Part shown: piece after piece, positions 24,804 to 33,101 of the stretch
Position numbering within the stretch: position 1 is the first letter of the stretch
Layout: each line of letters starts with the position of its first letter
NCBI GenBank assembly: GCA_021286935.1
Contig: JAJTBI010000004.1
Location: 1-64,000 of the forward strand
Length of the DNA stretch: 64,000 nucleotides
DNA from: Geobacteraceae bacterium
GTDB lineage: Bacteria > Desulfobacterota > Desulfuromonadia > Geobacterales > Pseudopelobacteraceae
Direction: 5' to 3'
Notes under the pieces: model-generated
The model's database searches: none
What the model was told of the DNA's origin: nothing
The model's input: the letters and a program-made list of their open reading frames with translations, nothing else
Position numbers and translations under genes: made by a program

Positions 24804-25406
24804 ATGAAGGCCGCTGCCATTATTCTGGCAGCCGGTTTCTCCAGCCGGATGGGGCAGGACAAGGCGTTGCTGCCACTGGGGGAGATGACGGCGCTGGAGC
24901 TGTTGGTGTCCAGTTATCAGCAGGCCGGTGTGGCACAGATTATTGTGGTGACCGGATCGAATCATGAACTGGTGCGACAGCTTAATCTGGAAGTGCAGCT
25001 GCTACAAAATCCGGCACCGGAAAACGGGATGTTTTCATCAATCAGGCTGGGTGTGGCCCGGCTTAATCCCGAAGTTGCAGCTTTCTTTGTGCAGCCGGTG
25101 GATACGCCGCTGGTAAGGCCGGAGACCCTGCAGAGGATGCTGAACCACCTGCAGCAACAGGATTCCTGCTGTGTCATACCCTGCTGTGACGCCAGACGGG
25201 GACACCCTCCGTTGCTGCGTTCAGCCTTGATAGCGGCTATTCTTGGCCATGACGGCAGCGATGGACTACGGGGGCTCTTGTCACAATCTGCAGTGCAGGA
25301 GTTGCATGTTGACGATCCGGGGGTACTCTTGGGGATGAATACGCCGGAGGAGTACCGGCGGCTGTGCAGCTTGCACAGGCAGATACAGGAGGGATCCCAT
25401 GCATGA
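24804..25406 (+). CDS. mocA: MocA-like molybdenum cofactor cytidylyltransferase
   Basis: The 200-residue nucleotidyltransferase has the family start AAIILAAGFSSRMGQDKALLPLG, the FVQPVDTPLV metal-binding segment and the CCDARRGHPPLL motif typical of MocA, which makes molybdopterin cytosine dinucleotide. This suggests that the hydroxylase encoded upstream uses the cytosine form of the cofactor, although MobA-like guanylyl transfer cannot be excluded. Its start lies just after the dispersed repeat, without a strong ribosome site. It overlaps the HD-GYP gene by 8 bases. Confidence 0.85.
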   Translation: MKAAAIILAAGFSSRMGQDKALLPLGEMTALELLVSSYQQAGVAQIIVVTGSNHELVRQLNLEVQLLQNPAPENGMFSSIRLGVARLNPEVAAFFVQPVDTPLVRPETLQRMLNHLQQQDSCCVIPCCDARRGHPPLLRSALIAAILGHDGSDGLRGLLSQSAVQELHVDDPGVLLGMNTPEEYRRLCSLHRQIQEGSHA

Positions 25407-26214
25407 AAACAGTCAGGAATTGCATCAGTTGCTGGAGATAATCGCCAGAATTGCTGCAGGGAACTACTCAAACGATATCATGGCACTGACTACCGATGGG
25501 ACGCCTGAACCGATCAAGACGATTGCCGAGGCGATGGGATTGATGATGGTCAAGGTGGAGGCGCGGGAATTTCATCTGGAACAGTTGGTTAGCGAGTTGC
25601 AACGGCTGAACGAACAGATCCGGCACAACACCGTTCAGACGGTTGCTGCCATGGCGCAGGCGCTGGAGGCACGGGATACCTATACCCGTGGCCATGCAGA
25701 GCGGGTTGCAGGTATTGCGGCGGAGATAGCCGCTGAGATGAACTTTGATGCAGAGCGGGTAGAGCTGGTGCGCACTGCCGGGCTGTTGCATGACATCGGC
25801 AAGATCGGCTGTTCTGACCGGATCTTTCAGGATCATGGCCCGAAAAATCCGCCTGATGTGGTGAAAGAGATTCTCAATCACCCGGTGGTTGGTGGCGATA
25901 TCCTCAGTCGGCTTGATTTTTTAAACGAGGTTACGCGCATTATTGTGACCCATCATGAACGGATGGACGGCAAAGGCTATCCCCACAGGCTGGGGGCGGA
26001 ACAGATTCCGCTGGAGGCCCGTATTATTGCCGTTGCCGATGGTTTTGATGCCATGACGACTGACCGTCCGTATCAAAGGGCACGGTCGATTGAGGTGGCG
26101 ATGGGGATTTTAAAGGAAGATGCGGGCAGCCATTGGGATTGTGACTGTGTTGCTGCCTTTGAGCGGGTTCTGGCGCGGAACGGCCAGGGTGCCGATAGCA
26201 GGATCGTTGAATAA
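25399..26214 (+). CDS. HD-GYP domain c-di-GMP phosphodiesterase
   Basis: The 271-residue protein has a helical N-terminal region (1-75) and an HD-GYP domain (about 80-260). Catalytic motifs are complete: RGHAERV, LLHDIGKIG, HHERMDGKGYP and AVADGFDAMT. It should hydrolyse c-di-GMP to GMP. It has no sensor domain; the N-terminus resembles HAMP-like or coiled-coil linkers seen in cytosolic regulators. It overlaps the mocA-like gene and is followed after 20 bases by a STAS gene, so c-di-GMP turnover and partner switching may be linked here. Confidence 0.9.
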   Translation: MHENSQELHQLLEIIARIAAGNYSNDIMALTTDGTPEPIKTIAEAMGLMMVKVEAREFHLEQLVSELQRLNEQIRHNTVQTVAAMAQALEARDTYTRGHAERVAGIAAEIAAEMNFDAERVELVRTAGLLHDIGKIGCSDRIFQDHGPKNPPDVVKEILNHPVVGGDILSRLDFLNEVTRIIVTHHERMDGKGYPHRLGAEQIPLEARIIAVADGFDAMTTDRPYQRARSIEVAMGILKEDAGSHWDCDCVAAFERVLARNGQGADSRIVE

Positions 26215-26234
26215 CCACAAGGGGACAGGCAGAT

Positions 26235-26573
26235 ATGGAACAGATTATCAGGTATCAGGATGGAGTTGGTGTGGTGGCGTTGTCGGGGCGCTTTGATTCC
26301 GGGGCAGCGCCGCTTTTTGATGCCTGGTTTGCCCAACAGGACAAACCGGAGATCAACCGCTATCTGCTTGATCTGGCCGAGGTGCCCTATATCACCAGCG
26401 CCGGGCTGCGCAGTCTTCTGAAGCTGCTGAAGCTGCTTGAAGGTCGTGGCGGTAAACTGGTGCTCTGCTGTGTGGTTGGACCGGTGCAGGATCTGTTTAA
26501 AATAGCCGGTTTTGCCGGCTTTCTGACCATCTGTGAGACCAGAGAGGCTGCTCTGGATGCCTTGGCAGGCTGA
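26235..26573 (+). CDS. STAS-domain anti-sigma factor antagonist, second copy
   Basis: The 112-residue protein has DLAEVPYITSAGLRSLLKLL with the phospho-acceptor Ser. It is paralogous to the protein at 5679-6014; both share the AGLRSLL core and the C-terminal LFKIAGF/VFRISGF segment. It should be phosphorylated by a cognate kinase and dephosphorylated by a SpoIIE-type phosphatase such as that at 42422. The ATG is preceded by AAGGGGACAGG. It lies at the end of the HD-GYP operon; a cloverleaf repeat follows. Confidence 0.9.
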   Translation: MEQIIRYQDGVGVVALSGRFDSGAAPLFDAWFAQQDKPEINRYLLDLAEVPYITSAGLRSLLKLLKLLEGRGGKLVLCCVVGPVQDLFKIAGFAGFLTICETREAALDALAG

Positions 26574-26586
26574 ACTGGAATGTTCA

Positions 26587-26666
26587 ACCACCCCCAGCCC
26601 CTCCTTGTCTAAGGAGGGGAGATAACAATACGTCCCCCTCCTGTTTCAGGAGGGGACAGGGGTGGT
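26587..26666. repeat. cloverleaf-forming palindromic repeat, copy C (solo)
   Basis: Outer arms ACCACCCC and GGGGTGGT enclose hairpins CCCCTCCTT/AAGGAGGGG (26598-26619) and CCCCTCCT/AGGAGGGG (26635-26655). Architecture equals copies A and B at 12.2-12.8 kb, but loops and spacer differ. It lies between convergent genes with no DUF559 gene, and may also act as a transcription stop. Confidence 0.88.
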
Positions 26667-26692
26667 AACAGCGCCTTAAAATGAAACCGTCA

Positions 26693-27646
26693 TCAGTGCC
26701 AACGATAGATCGCTGCCCCAAAGGTCCACCCGGCCCCTACACCGGCAAAGGCGACCAGGTCATCCTTTTTCAGTTTTCCAGAGCGGTTCACCTCATCCAG
26801 CAGCAGCGGGATGGAGACCCCGGAGGTGTTGGCATAGCGTTCCATGTTATGGCAGACCTTTTCAAACGGCAGGCCCAGCTGTTCCGCCATCTTTTTCAGG
26901 ATCTTGATGGAGGGCTGGTGGGGGATCACCCAGGTGATATCTTCTTCACTCAGGCCACAGCGCAGCAGCACCGAGACAATTGAACCGGGCAGCACCGAAG
27001 AGGCCGCCTCATAGACGGCATGGCCATCCATGGTAAAGGCGTTGTCGCCTTCAAAGACCGTGGCGCCATCGGTAAATTCGGTGTTTGCGAAGATGGTTGC
27101 CTCAAACAGGCTATTTTCATAGCTGCTTTTGGTTAATACAACCGCTGCGGCGCCATCACCAAAAAAGATACAGTCCCGGCGTGACCAGTCGGTGATGCTG
27201 GACATCCGGTCAGCACAGATCAAGAGCGCATTTTTGTGGGCACCTGAGCGGATCAGGTTGCCGGCAATGGTCAGTCCGTACATGAATCCGGAACAGGCGG
27301 CGGAGATATCAAGGGCCGGAGCCAGATTGGTGATGCCAAGCCGGTGTTTGACCAGGCAGGCCGTGGAAGGTGTTTTTCGATCCGGGGTAATGGTGGCCAC
27401 CAGGATCAGGCTGATCTCTTCCTTGTCGATGCCGGCGTTTTCAATGGCGGCAAGGGCAGCAAGGGTGGCCAGATCCGTGGTGCTTTCCTGGTCGGCAATA
27501 TGGCGTTGCTGAATACCAAGATTTTCAACAACCCAGTCTGTTTTTACCGGTACACCCAGGTTGCTGATATCCTGATTGGTAACGATCTTTGTTGGTACCG
27601 CAGAACCGGTTCCGGCAATTCTGATGTTTTTTAATGAATAGTCCAT
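26693..27646 (-). CDS. FabH-like beta-ketoacyl-ACP synthase III
   Basis: The 317-residue thiolase-fold protein has the catalytic triad Cys (DISAACSGFMYGL), His (WVIPHQPSIKI) and Asn (YANTSGVSIP), plus GVGAGWTFGAAIYRW at the end. The family condenses an acyl-CoA starter with malonyl-ACP. It stands apart from other fab genes, so it may serve a special pathway rather than bulk fatty acid synthesis. ATG 27646 follows CGAGGAAACC; a longer frame would overlap the divergent gene. It is transcribed away from a 3-hydroxyacyl-CoA dehydrogenase gene with a 90-base shared promoter region. Confidence 0.92.
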   Translation of the reverse strand: MDYSLKNIRIAGTGSAVPTKIVTNQDISNLGVPVKTDWVVENLGIQQRHIADQESTTDLATLAALAAIENAGIDKEEISLILVATITPDRKTPSTACLVKHRLGITNLAPALDISAACSGFMYGLTIAGNLIRSGAHKNALLICADRMSSITDWSRRDCIFFGDGAAAVVLTKSSYENSLFEATIFANTEFTDGATVFEGDNAFTMDGHAVYEAASSVLPGSIVSVLLRCGLSEEDITWVIPHQPSIKILKKMAEQLGLPFEKVCHNMERYANTSGVSIPLLLDEVNRSGKLKKDDLVAFAGVGAGWTFGAAIYRWH

Positions 27647-27736
27647 CGGGTTTCCTCGCAGGTTGCAGACTGAAACAGCGTACCTGACAGCATACCGTAG
27701 TAGTGCAGAAATGCAATGCGGCGTTAGGAGAATAGC

Positions 27737-28609
27737 ATGCAGAGAGAGAACATGCTGGTTGGTGTGGCAGGGGCAGGGAGCATGGGGGGCGGTATTGCCC
27801 AACTGGCGGCAATGGCAGGTTTCCGGGTGCGACTGTATGCCCGGCGTGCTGCCGGGCTTGATGACGCCTTGCAGAGCATGGCTGCCAGCCTGGCCAAGCT
27901 GCATGAAAAGGGGCTGATTACTGAAGAGCCTGCAGAGATACTGGCCAGGGTCACCCCTTGCAATGAAGTTTCGTTGCTGTCTGCATGTGATCTGGTGATC
28001 GAGGCGGTTGCCGAGCAGATGGAGCTTAAATCTGAACTGCTCAGATCCATTGGAACCGCATTAGGCAAGGACGCCATCCTGGCCAGTAGCACCAGCAGTA
28101 TCTCCATTAGCGCATTGGGACAGGCGTCCGGTATTCCGGAGCGGTTTATCGGCATGCATTTTATGAATCCGGTGCCGTTGATGGAGGTGGTTGAACTGAT
28201 CAGCGGAGAGAAGACCTCGTCCGAGACCATCAACTTTGCACAACAGATGACCGTTGCGCTGGGGAAGCAGTTCGTCAGCAGCACGGATCAGCCCGGTTTT
28301 ATTATTACCCGGCTGCTCTGTGTGCTGATCAATGAGGCCTTTGAGATGCTGCGGTCCGGGGTTGCCGATGCAGAGGCGATTGATACGGCCATGCATCTGG
28401 GAGCCCACCATCCCATGGGGCCGCTGACCCTGGCTGATATGATCGGGCTGGATGTGATCCTGGCTGCAACAGAGACCTTGGCAAACGGTATGGACAGCCA
28501 TAAGTATGCTGCATCTCCCCTGCTGCGGGAGTATGTGGCACAGGGGCGGTTGGGCAGGAAGAGTGGCCAGGGGGTGTATCGCTATGATGGACAGCCCGTG
28601 AAGCCGTAA
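27737..28609 (+). CDS. 3-hydroxyacyl-CoA (3-hydroxybutyryl-CoA) dehydrogenase
   Basis: The 290-residue protein has Rossmann motif GAGSMGGGIAQLAAMAGF (N-terminus), SSTSSISI, GMHFMNPVPLMEVVE (catalytic His) and the C-terminal helical domain with HPMGPLTLADMIGLDV. It should interconvert 3-hydroxyacyl-CoA and 3-oxoacyl-CoA with NAD(P)H. Length fits the stand-alone bacterial form. It is divergent from the FabH-like gene. TTAGGAG precedes the ATG. Butyrate/crotonate metabolism and polyester synthesis are alternatives. Confidence 0.9.
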   Translation: MQRENMLVGVAGAGSMGGGIAQLAAMAGFRVRLYARRAAGLDDALQSMAASLAKLHEKGLITEEPAEILARVTPCNEVSLLSACDLVIEAVAEQMELKSELLRSIGTALGKDAILASSTSSISISALGQASGIPERFIGMHFMNPVPLMEVVELISGEKTSSETINFAQQMTVALGKQFVSSTDQPGFIITRLLCVLINEAFEMLRSGVADAEAIDTAMHLGAHHPMGPLTLADMIGLDVILAATETLANGMDSHKYAASPLLREYVAQGRLGRKSGQGVYRYDGQPVKP

Positions 28610-28732
28610 GTAGATTTTGGCTTTAAACCTAGAAAAAACAATTAGCCGCCACAGAACGCATAGATTACAAAGAACTGTAGGTAGTTAGACTGCAGTTCAA
28701 ACGTACCTGCAGGGCGTTAAACATAGTAAACT

Positions 28733-29029
28733 TTACGCCGCCATCTGCCACGGATGAATCTTGTCCAGTTCAGCGGCAAGGTGGCGCTCAACCTCTTCAG
28801 AATCATAATCCGCCTGAAGACCCAGCCAGAAGGAGGAGGTCGTTCCAAAGAAACGAGCAAGACGGACGGCAGTATCTGCACCGATTGCCCGTTTTCCTTG
28901 GCAGATGCCTGAAATTCTGGATTCTGTCACCCCAATTTCTTTGGCAAGCCGGTACTGGCTGATTCCCATCGGGACAAGAAATTCTTCCTTCAATACTTCC
29001 CCAGGATGTACGTTTGCTAGTTGTGCCAT
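28733..29029 (-). CDS. higA: HigA-type antitoxin (XRE-family HTH)
   Basis: The 98-residue protein has an HTH region (YRLAKEIGVTESRISGICQGKRAIGADTAVRLARFFG) with the family start HPGEVLKEEFLVPMGIS and the HigA hallmark FWLGLQADYDSE. It should neutralise the toxin encoded just upstream and repress the operon. Toxin-first gene order, the higBA norm, is kept; the gap is 9 bases. The 123 bases after it, toward 28609, hold no gene. Confidence 0.92.
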   Translation of the reverse strand: MAQLANVHPGEVLKEEFLVPMGISQYRLAKEIGVTESRISGICQGKRAIGADTAVRLARFFGTTSSFWLGLQADYDSEEVERHLAAELDKIHPWQMAA

Positions 29030-29038
29030 AGTATTACC

Positions 29039-29320
29039 TCAGTGATAATCACATATCTCGACACGCGATGCGGTTCCTTCGTTCCAAAGGAAGCAGACTC
29101 GCCATTGGTCGTTGATCCGAATACTCCACTGACCTTCCCGATCACCGGAAAGTCTCTCAAGCCTGTTTTGCGGCGGGCTGCGTAGATCATCCACCTTGCC
29201 AGCATTATTAAGCATCCTCAGCTTTCGCCGTGCCACCTGCTGAATATCGTGGGGCAGCTTGCGGGAGAATTGCCCTTCCCACACTTTTCTGGTTTCGTTG
29301 TCATGAAATGAAACGATCAT
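29039..29320 (-). CDS. higB: HigB-type toxin (RelE/ParE superfamily mRNA endonuclease)
   Basis: The 93-residue protein has the HigB pattern: VWEGQFSRKLP, ARRKLRMLNNAGKVDDLRSPPQNRLERLSGDREGQWSIRINDQWRVCFLW. The family cuts mRNA on the ribosome when not bound by HigA. All expected basic and aromatic residues of the active face appear present. Its promoter should lie in 29321-29415, which contains no other gene. Confidence 0.92.
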   Translation of the reverse strand: MIVSFHDNETRKVWEGQFSRKLPHDIQQVARRKLRMLNNAGKVDDLRSPPQNRLERLSGDREGQWSIRINDQWRVCFLWNEGTASRVEICDYH

Positions 29321-29415
29321 GGGGTATGCTACCGTTATGCGGAAGTATGTGCAAGAACTATTTGATACCGTGTTGTCATAGAGAATCCTATGGTGAGTAA
29401 GTGCCGTTTAAACGG

Positions 29416-30570
29416 TTACAGGCTCCCACCGTAGGTCCTTGCCAATAGACTTTGGTCAGTGCGGGAATGGATCAGGCGTGACAAGGCGGTACAAAACCCC
29501 TGCATGGCATCACGGTTAGTCATGCTGACCCTGATCCAGCCGGGAAAGCGGAAGCCGGTCATGGTTCGCACCATGTAACCCTGTTGCATCAGTAGACGGT
29601 AGGCCAGGGTATCGCTGAACGGCAGCTTGATCATGGCAAAGTTGCAGTCGCTGGTCAGGATCGGCAGTTTCAGTTCTGCGCATTGGGCTGCCAGCATCTG
29701 CTGCCCATCCTGTACCAGGCTACGGGTGGCGCTGATGAAGGCCTGATCCCCCAACGCGGCCAGCGCGGCTGATTGGGCAAGGGTGTTGACTGAGTAGACA
29801 ATGGCGGTTTTACGGACAATATCCGTGACCTGTTCGGTGCCCACCAGGTAGCCGATCCGTAAGCCGGCCAGGCCGTACATCTTGGAGAAGGTGCGGAAGA
29901 CGATCAGGTTGGGAAAGCGGGACATGAGCGCAATGCCGTCAGGGTAGTCCGGCTGGTTCATGAATTCGGCATAGGCCTCATCCAGTACCACAATATGGTT
30001 TGGACCCAGCCGTTCCATAAAGCGGACCAGCCGGTCTTTACTCCACCAGGTTCCGGTGGGGTTGTTGGGGTTGCAGATAAAGACCAGTTTGGTGCGGCTG
30101 TCAACCCGCGCCAGCAGCCCTTCTTCATCAAAGCCAAAATCATCCAGCGGCACCAGCCGGGCATCCACACCGGAAAAACGGGCAATCCATTCGTAGACCG
30201 CAAAGGTACGATCAGCGGTGACGATATTGTCCCCCTGCTCACAGAACGCCTTGATCACAAAGGCGATTACCTCATTCGCCCCGTTACCCAGAATAACCTG
30301 AAGTGGCGTTACTCCCAGATATTCAGCCAGTTTTGCCCGCAATGGGCGGCAGTCACCACTGGGGTAGCGGGAAACCAGTGCCGGATCAAATGTCTTCAGC
30401 AAGGCAGCCGCTGCAGGTGGTGGTCCCAGGGGATTTTCGTTGTTATTCATCCTGACCAGCCGGGAACAGCCGAACATCCGCTGCAGTTCATCATCGGGCG
30501 GCGAGGGGATGTAGGCCTCAAACTGCCGCACATACTGTGGTACCAGCGCCTCAAGGTTGCAGCGGGTCAT
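29416..30570 (-). CDS. HisC-like PLP aminotransferase
   Basis: The 384-residue fold-type I aminotransferase has NNNENPLGPPP, YPSGDCRPLRAKLA, GNGANEVI, CNPNNPTGT, VLDEAYAEF and the PLP-lysine motif FRTFSKMYGLAGLRIGY. This matches histidinol-phosphate aminotransferases. It is not among his genes but is the last gene of an operon of acyl-activating and acetyltransferase-like proteins; its ATG overlaps the preceding stop (ATGA). A role transaminating a keto acid for a small-molecule pathway is therefore as likely as histidine synthesis. Confidence 0.88.
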   Translation of the reverse strand: MTRCNLEALVPQYVRQFEAYIPSPPDDELQRMFGCSRLVRMNNNENPLGPPPAAAALLKTFDPALVSRYPSGDCRPLRAKLAEYLGVTPLQVILGNGANEVIAFVIKAFCEQGDNIVTADRTFAVYEWIARFSGVDARLVPLDDFGFDEEGLLARVDSRTKLVFICNPNNPTGTWWSKDRLVRFMERLGPNHIVVLDEAYAEFMNQPDYPDGIALMSRFPNLIVFRTFSKMYGLAGLRIGYLVGTEQVTDIVRKTAIVYSVNTLAQSAALAALGDQAFISATRSLVQDGQQMLAAQCAELKLPILTSDCNFAMIKLPFSDTLAYRLLMQQGYMVRTMTGFRFPGWIRVSMTNRDAMQGFCTALSRLIHSRTDQSLLARTYGGSL

Positions 30571-31841
30571 TGGCTGCCCCCGGCCCGGTAGAGATGGATC
30601 AGGTCGCCGGTTCCCCCCCAGGGCACCAGCATACGGGGGGTAAAGCCGTGTCTGAGTAAGTGGGGGACCAGCAGGGAATCAAAGGGGCGCCCGGTATCAA
30701 TGGTGCAGTAGATTGCGCTGAACTGTTCCTGATCCAGCAACTGCAGGTGTTCTTCAAGCACCGCCTCTGCATCACGTCCCACCAGTAGCGGTGTCAGCCG
30801 GGCCATGCCGGTTGCGCGGTTGAGCCGGGTTGCAAACAGGGTCAGGCCGTTACCGGTTTCACCATCATCGTGATAGGGGTGGATATTTCTGGCCAGGGCC
30901 ATGCTGCTGCACCAGTTGGTGTAGAACGGCATCAATTCCGCAGCAACAGCGGCATCGGCACCAAATTCCTCGGCCAGCATCCGATAGCCGGTCCAGATCG
31001 TCCCTCCTGGTATTACAATGCTGCCCGTTGCCTCAAATCCTGCTGCCGCCGGTGGTTGCTGCGGTGCATACAGCACCAGTCCCAGGCGGTTGCTGCGGCC
31101 AAACTGTTCGGTCACCTTTTCGCAGAGCGCAATGGTCAACTGTTCCGGTTCTGCGGGTGCTGCCAGGTAGGGGCCAAAGCATTCCACGATCCTGCCTTCG
31201 TCAGCATGCCAGATCAGGCCACCGGCTAGCTCTCCCTGTTCCCCTTGCGCCAGTATGATGCCGTATTCGTTGCTGGCCAGTTTATCCAGCAGACGCCCGG
31301 GCGGGGTGAACTCCTCTGGAAACTGACAGGCAGCGTAAGAATCAGCGATCAGGGTTGAGAACTGCTTGACCAGATCCGGTGCAGGGGTGGTGGTCAGTTG
31401 CCAGGTCTGGACAGAAGGGAGGGGCTGAAATTGTTGGGTTGCTGCCGGATAGTTGCGTTCCTTGCGCAGCATGATCTCCCAGCCACCCAGTGCAAGTTGC
31501 TGGATGCTGAACTGGTCACAGGCCCGAGAAGCCAAAAAAAGCCCCATCTCTGCCAGCCCTGCTTCGGTTTCATGGTCTGGCCGGGAGGTGATGTTGAAGA
31601 TCCGCAGATCAGGCGGCTGGGGAACTTGAAACAGAAGATCGGCTGCATAACGCCGGTCCTGGAGACGCACCGTGATGCCAGCTCCCAGGATGCTGCTGCA
31701 GAGCGCCAGAAACAGTTCTTCGGTACTTAGGGCCAGCATGGTGGCTTCTGCAGCAGCCAGACCTGCGTTTTTTGCTGCAGCTTCTGCAAAGGCAACCACC
31801 ACCGGCATCCGCTCCGGTATAAGTTCAACGTTCAGTTCCAT
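30567..31841 (-). CDS. RsbW-like (degenerate) plus GNAT-like two-domain protein
   Basis: The 424-residue protein has the same architecture as the 15464-16954 product. The N-terminal region (about 10-130) resembles an anti-sigma ATPase (LALSTEELFLALCSSI, MGLFLASRACDQFSI), but no Asn stands in the N box and no Gly-rich lid is visible. Residues about 150-420 look like one or two GNAT-like lobes. A strong AGGAAGG site precedes ATG 31841. It overlaps the aminotransferase gene and is separated from the upstream GNAT-like gene by a dispersed repeat. Function unknown; a regulated acyltransferase is one possibility. Confidence 0.65.
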   Translation of the reverse strand: MELNVELIPERMPVVVAFAEAAAKNAGLAAAEATMLALSTEELFLALCSSILGAGITVRLQDRRYAADLLFQVPQPPDLRIFNITSRPDHETEAGLAEMGLFLASRACDQFSIQQLALGGWEIMLRKERNYPAATQQFQPLPSVQTWQLTTTPAPDLVKQFSTLIADSYAACQFPEEFTPPGRLLDKLASNEYGIILAQGEQGELAGGLIWHADEGRIVECFGPYLAAPAEPEQLTIALCEKVTEQFGRSNRLGLVLYAPQQPPAAAGFEATGSIVIPGGTIWTGYRMLAEEFGADAAVAAELMPFYTNWCSSMALARNIHPYHDDGETGNGLTLFATRLNRATGMARLTPLLVGRDAEAVLEEHLQLLDQEQFSAIYCTIDTGRPFDSLLVPHLLRHGFTPRMLVPWGGTGDLIHLYRAGGSQ

Positions 31842-31886
31842 CTGCTATCCTTCCTATGGTACCCGGCAACAGTTTAACCTGAAAAC

Positions 31887-32036
31887 GGCAGTTACTCACG
31901 CGGAGCCGCGAAGCTCGCGGAGAAAATAAAATAGTTATCTGAAATCAATAATCAATCCTACAGGTGAAACAACAACATGCTGTAAGTGTATGATTTTGCT
32001 CTTCGCGTCTCCGTGTCTCCGCGTGCAACTGTTTTT
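31887..32036. repeat. dispersed repeat with GCGGAG-rich inverted ends, copy 2
   Basis: This is the inverted counterpart of 24649-24793. Its right end (CTTCGCGTCTCCGTGTCTCC then GCGTGCAACTG) is the complement of copy 1's left end. Its left end (CTCACGCGGAGCCGCGAAG, CTCGCGGAGAA) matches the complement of copy 1's right end; middles differ. It sits between two genes of one minus-strand operon and carries no gene. Confidence 0.8.
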
Positions 32037-32042
32037 ATGGGG

Positions 32043-33101
32043 TTACTTATTACCGAGTGCCTTGCTCCGCTTCCAGTCCGCACGTACCATCTCCATAATC
32101 GTCTTTGCCCGTTCGGAATGCAGCTTGATGGAGTTAAAGCTCGGTTCAACGTACAGCTTTTGCATCAACAGGCCATCCCCTTCAAACCAGGCTGGCAGAA
32201 AACCGCCCAGAAAGAAACCAGTAGAGCGCAGAACCGCGACCGATGCCGCAGCATCAGCCGTCCCAAGGGGTACAAAACACTGCAGCAGCGCATAGTTTTT
32301 GGAACAGATCTCCTGTTCCAGAGCTGCAAGGCGTCCCCTGAGGTCTTTGCCCGGTCTGTTGATATTACACCTGCAGACACCTGGCCCGTCAAATTGTTCA
32401 ATCTCCAGCTCTGAAACATCACACAGCAGTTCAGGGGAGGGCTGGATAAGCTCACGGTCAATGCCAACCCCTGCCATCATAAAGCGGATCTGCTCAGCAT
32501 AGCAGTCAGGCAGACAGAGGGGGCGACGTTGGTCCTGCCCGATCCTGAAATACAGCAGGCAGGAAACCCTGCCGTCTGATGCCTGTTCCTTGGTATAGGC
32601 GGTTGCCGGCATCAGGTCAACTTCAACTCCGGTTTCAACAAATTTGACTAGCCCGGCCACTTTCTGGGTAATGATATGGTTGCAGACCGCTTCACCGTAA
32701 ATGGCCTTGATGGTGCCGTTTTCCACCAGCGAGATCAGCAGGTTGGTGCAGCGGGCAAAGGCAAGGCTGCCACGATAGGCTGGCAGGGTCAGCCCCAGCC
32801 CCATTTCGTACATATCCGGGTTAGGCGCTGAGCTGCGGTAGAAGGCCTCATGGCAGACCACTTGTTCGCTGTCAGTCCGGGCGACCACGCTCCTGATCCT
32901 GCCTTCGTGGTTTTCCTCGGTCAGTTGCTCAGGAATATAGTAGGTGTCAATCGGATAGCCGTCTCCATAGACGCTGTACATCAGACGGGCAACCCCGTAG
33001 CCGTCTTCCGGCTTGTAGAAATCCACCGTGAACGGCTCACCTTCCGGCAGTGGGCAGCTGTCTTCCCGCAGACGCTTGATTGCAGCTTCCCGAGGTGTCA
33101 T
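32043..33101 (-). CDS. GNAT-like protein, stand-alone homologue of the fused domain
   Basis: The 352-residue protein aligns with the C-terminal two-thirds of the 15464 product. It has LMYSVYGDGYPIDTYYIPEQL (matching YRSYGYTYVSDFYFPERI), a LTLPAYRGSLAFARC acyl-CoA-loop-like segment and IYGEAVCNHIITQKV. No ATPase domain is present. It should bind an acyl-CoA, but catalytic residues are not clear. Its ATG overlaps the acyl carrier protein stop (ATGA), so the two proteins are made together; an acyl group on that carrier is a plausible donor or acceptor. Confidence 0.65.
   Translation of the reverse strand: MTPREAAIKRLREDSCPLPEGEPFTVDFYKPEDGYGVARLMYSVYGDGYPIDTYYIPEQLTEENHEGRIRSVVARTDSEQVVCHEAFYRSSAPNPDMYEMGLGLTLPAYRGSLAFARCTNLLISLVENGTIKAIYGEAVCNHIITQKVAGLVKFVETGVEVDLMPATAYTKEQASDGRVSCLLYFRIGQDQRRPLCLPDCYAEQIRFMMAGVGIDRELIQPSPELLCDVSELEIEQFDGPGVCRCNINRPGKDLRGRLAALEQEICSKNYALLQCFVPLGTADAAASVAVLRSTGFFLGGFLPAWFEGDGLLMQKLYVEPSFNSIKLHSERAKTIMEMVRADWKRSKALGNK

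Noticed and set aside
27647-27904. Longer N-terminus for the FabH-like protein
   Set aside because: The extension overlaps the divergent dehydrogenase gene and lacks family similarity; ATG 27646 has a good ribosome site.
29416-30570. Firm hisC assignment
   Set aside because: Sequence is HisC-like, but no other his gene is near and the gene closes an acyl-activation operon, so the symbol was not given.
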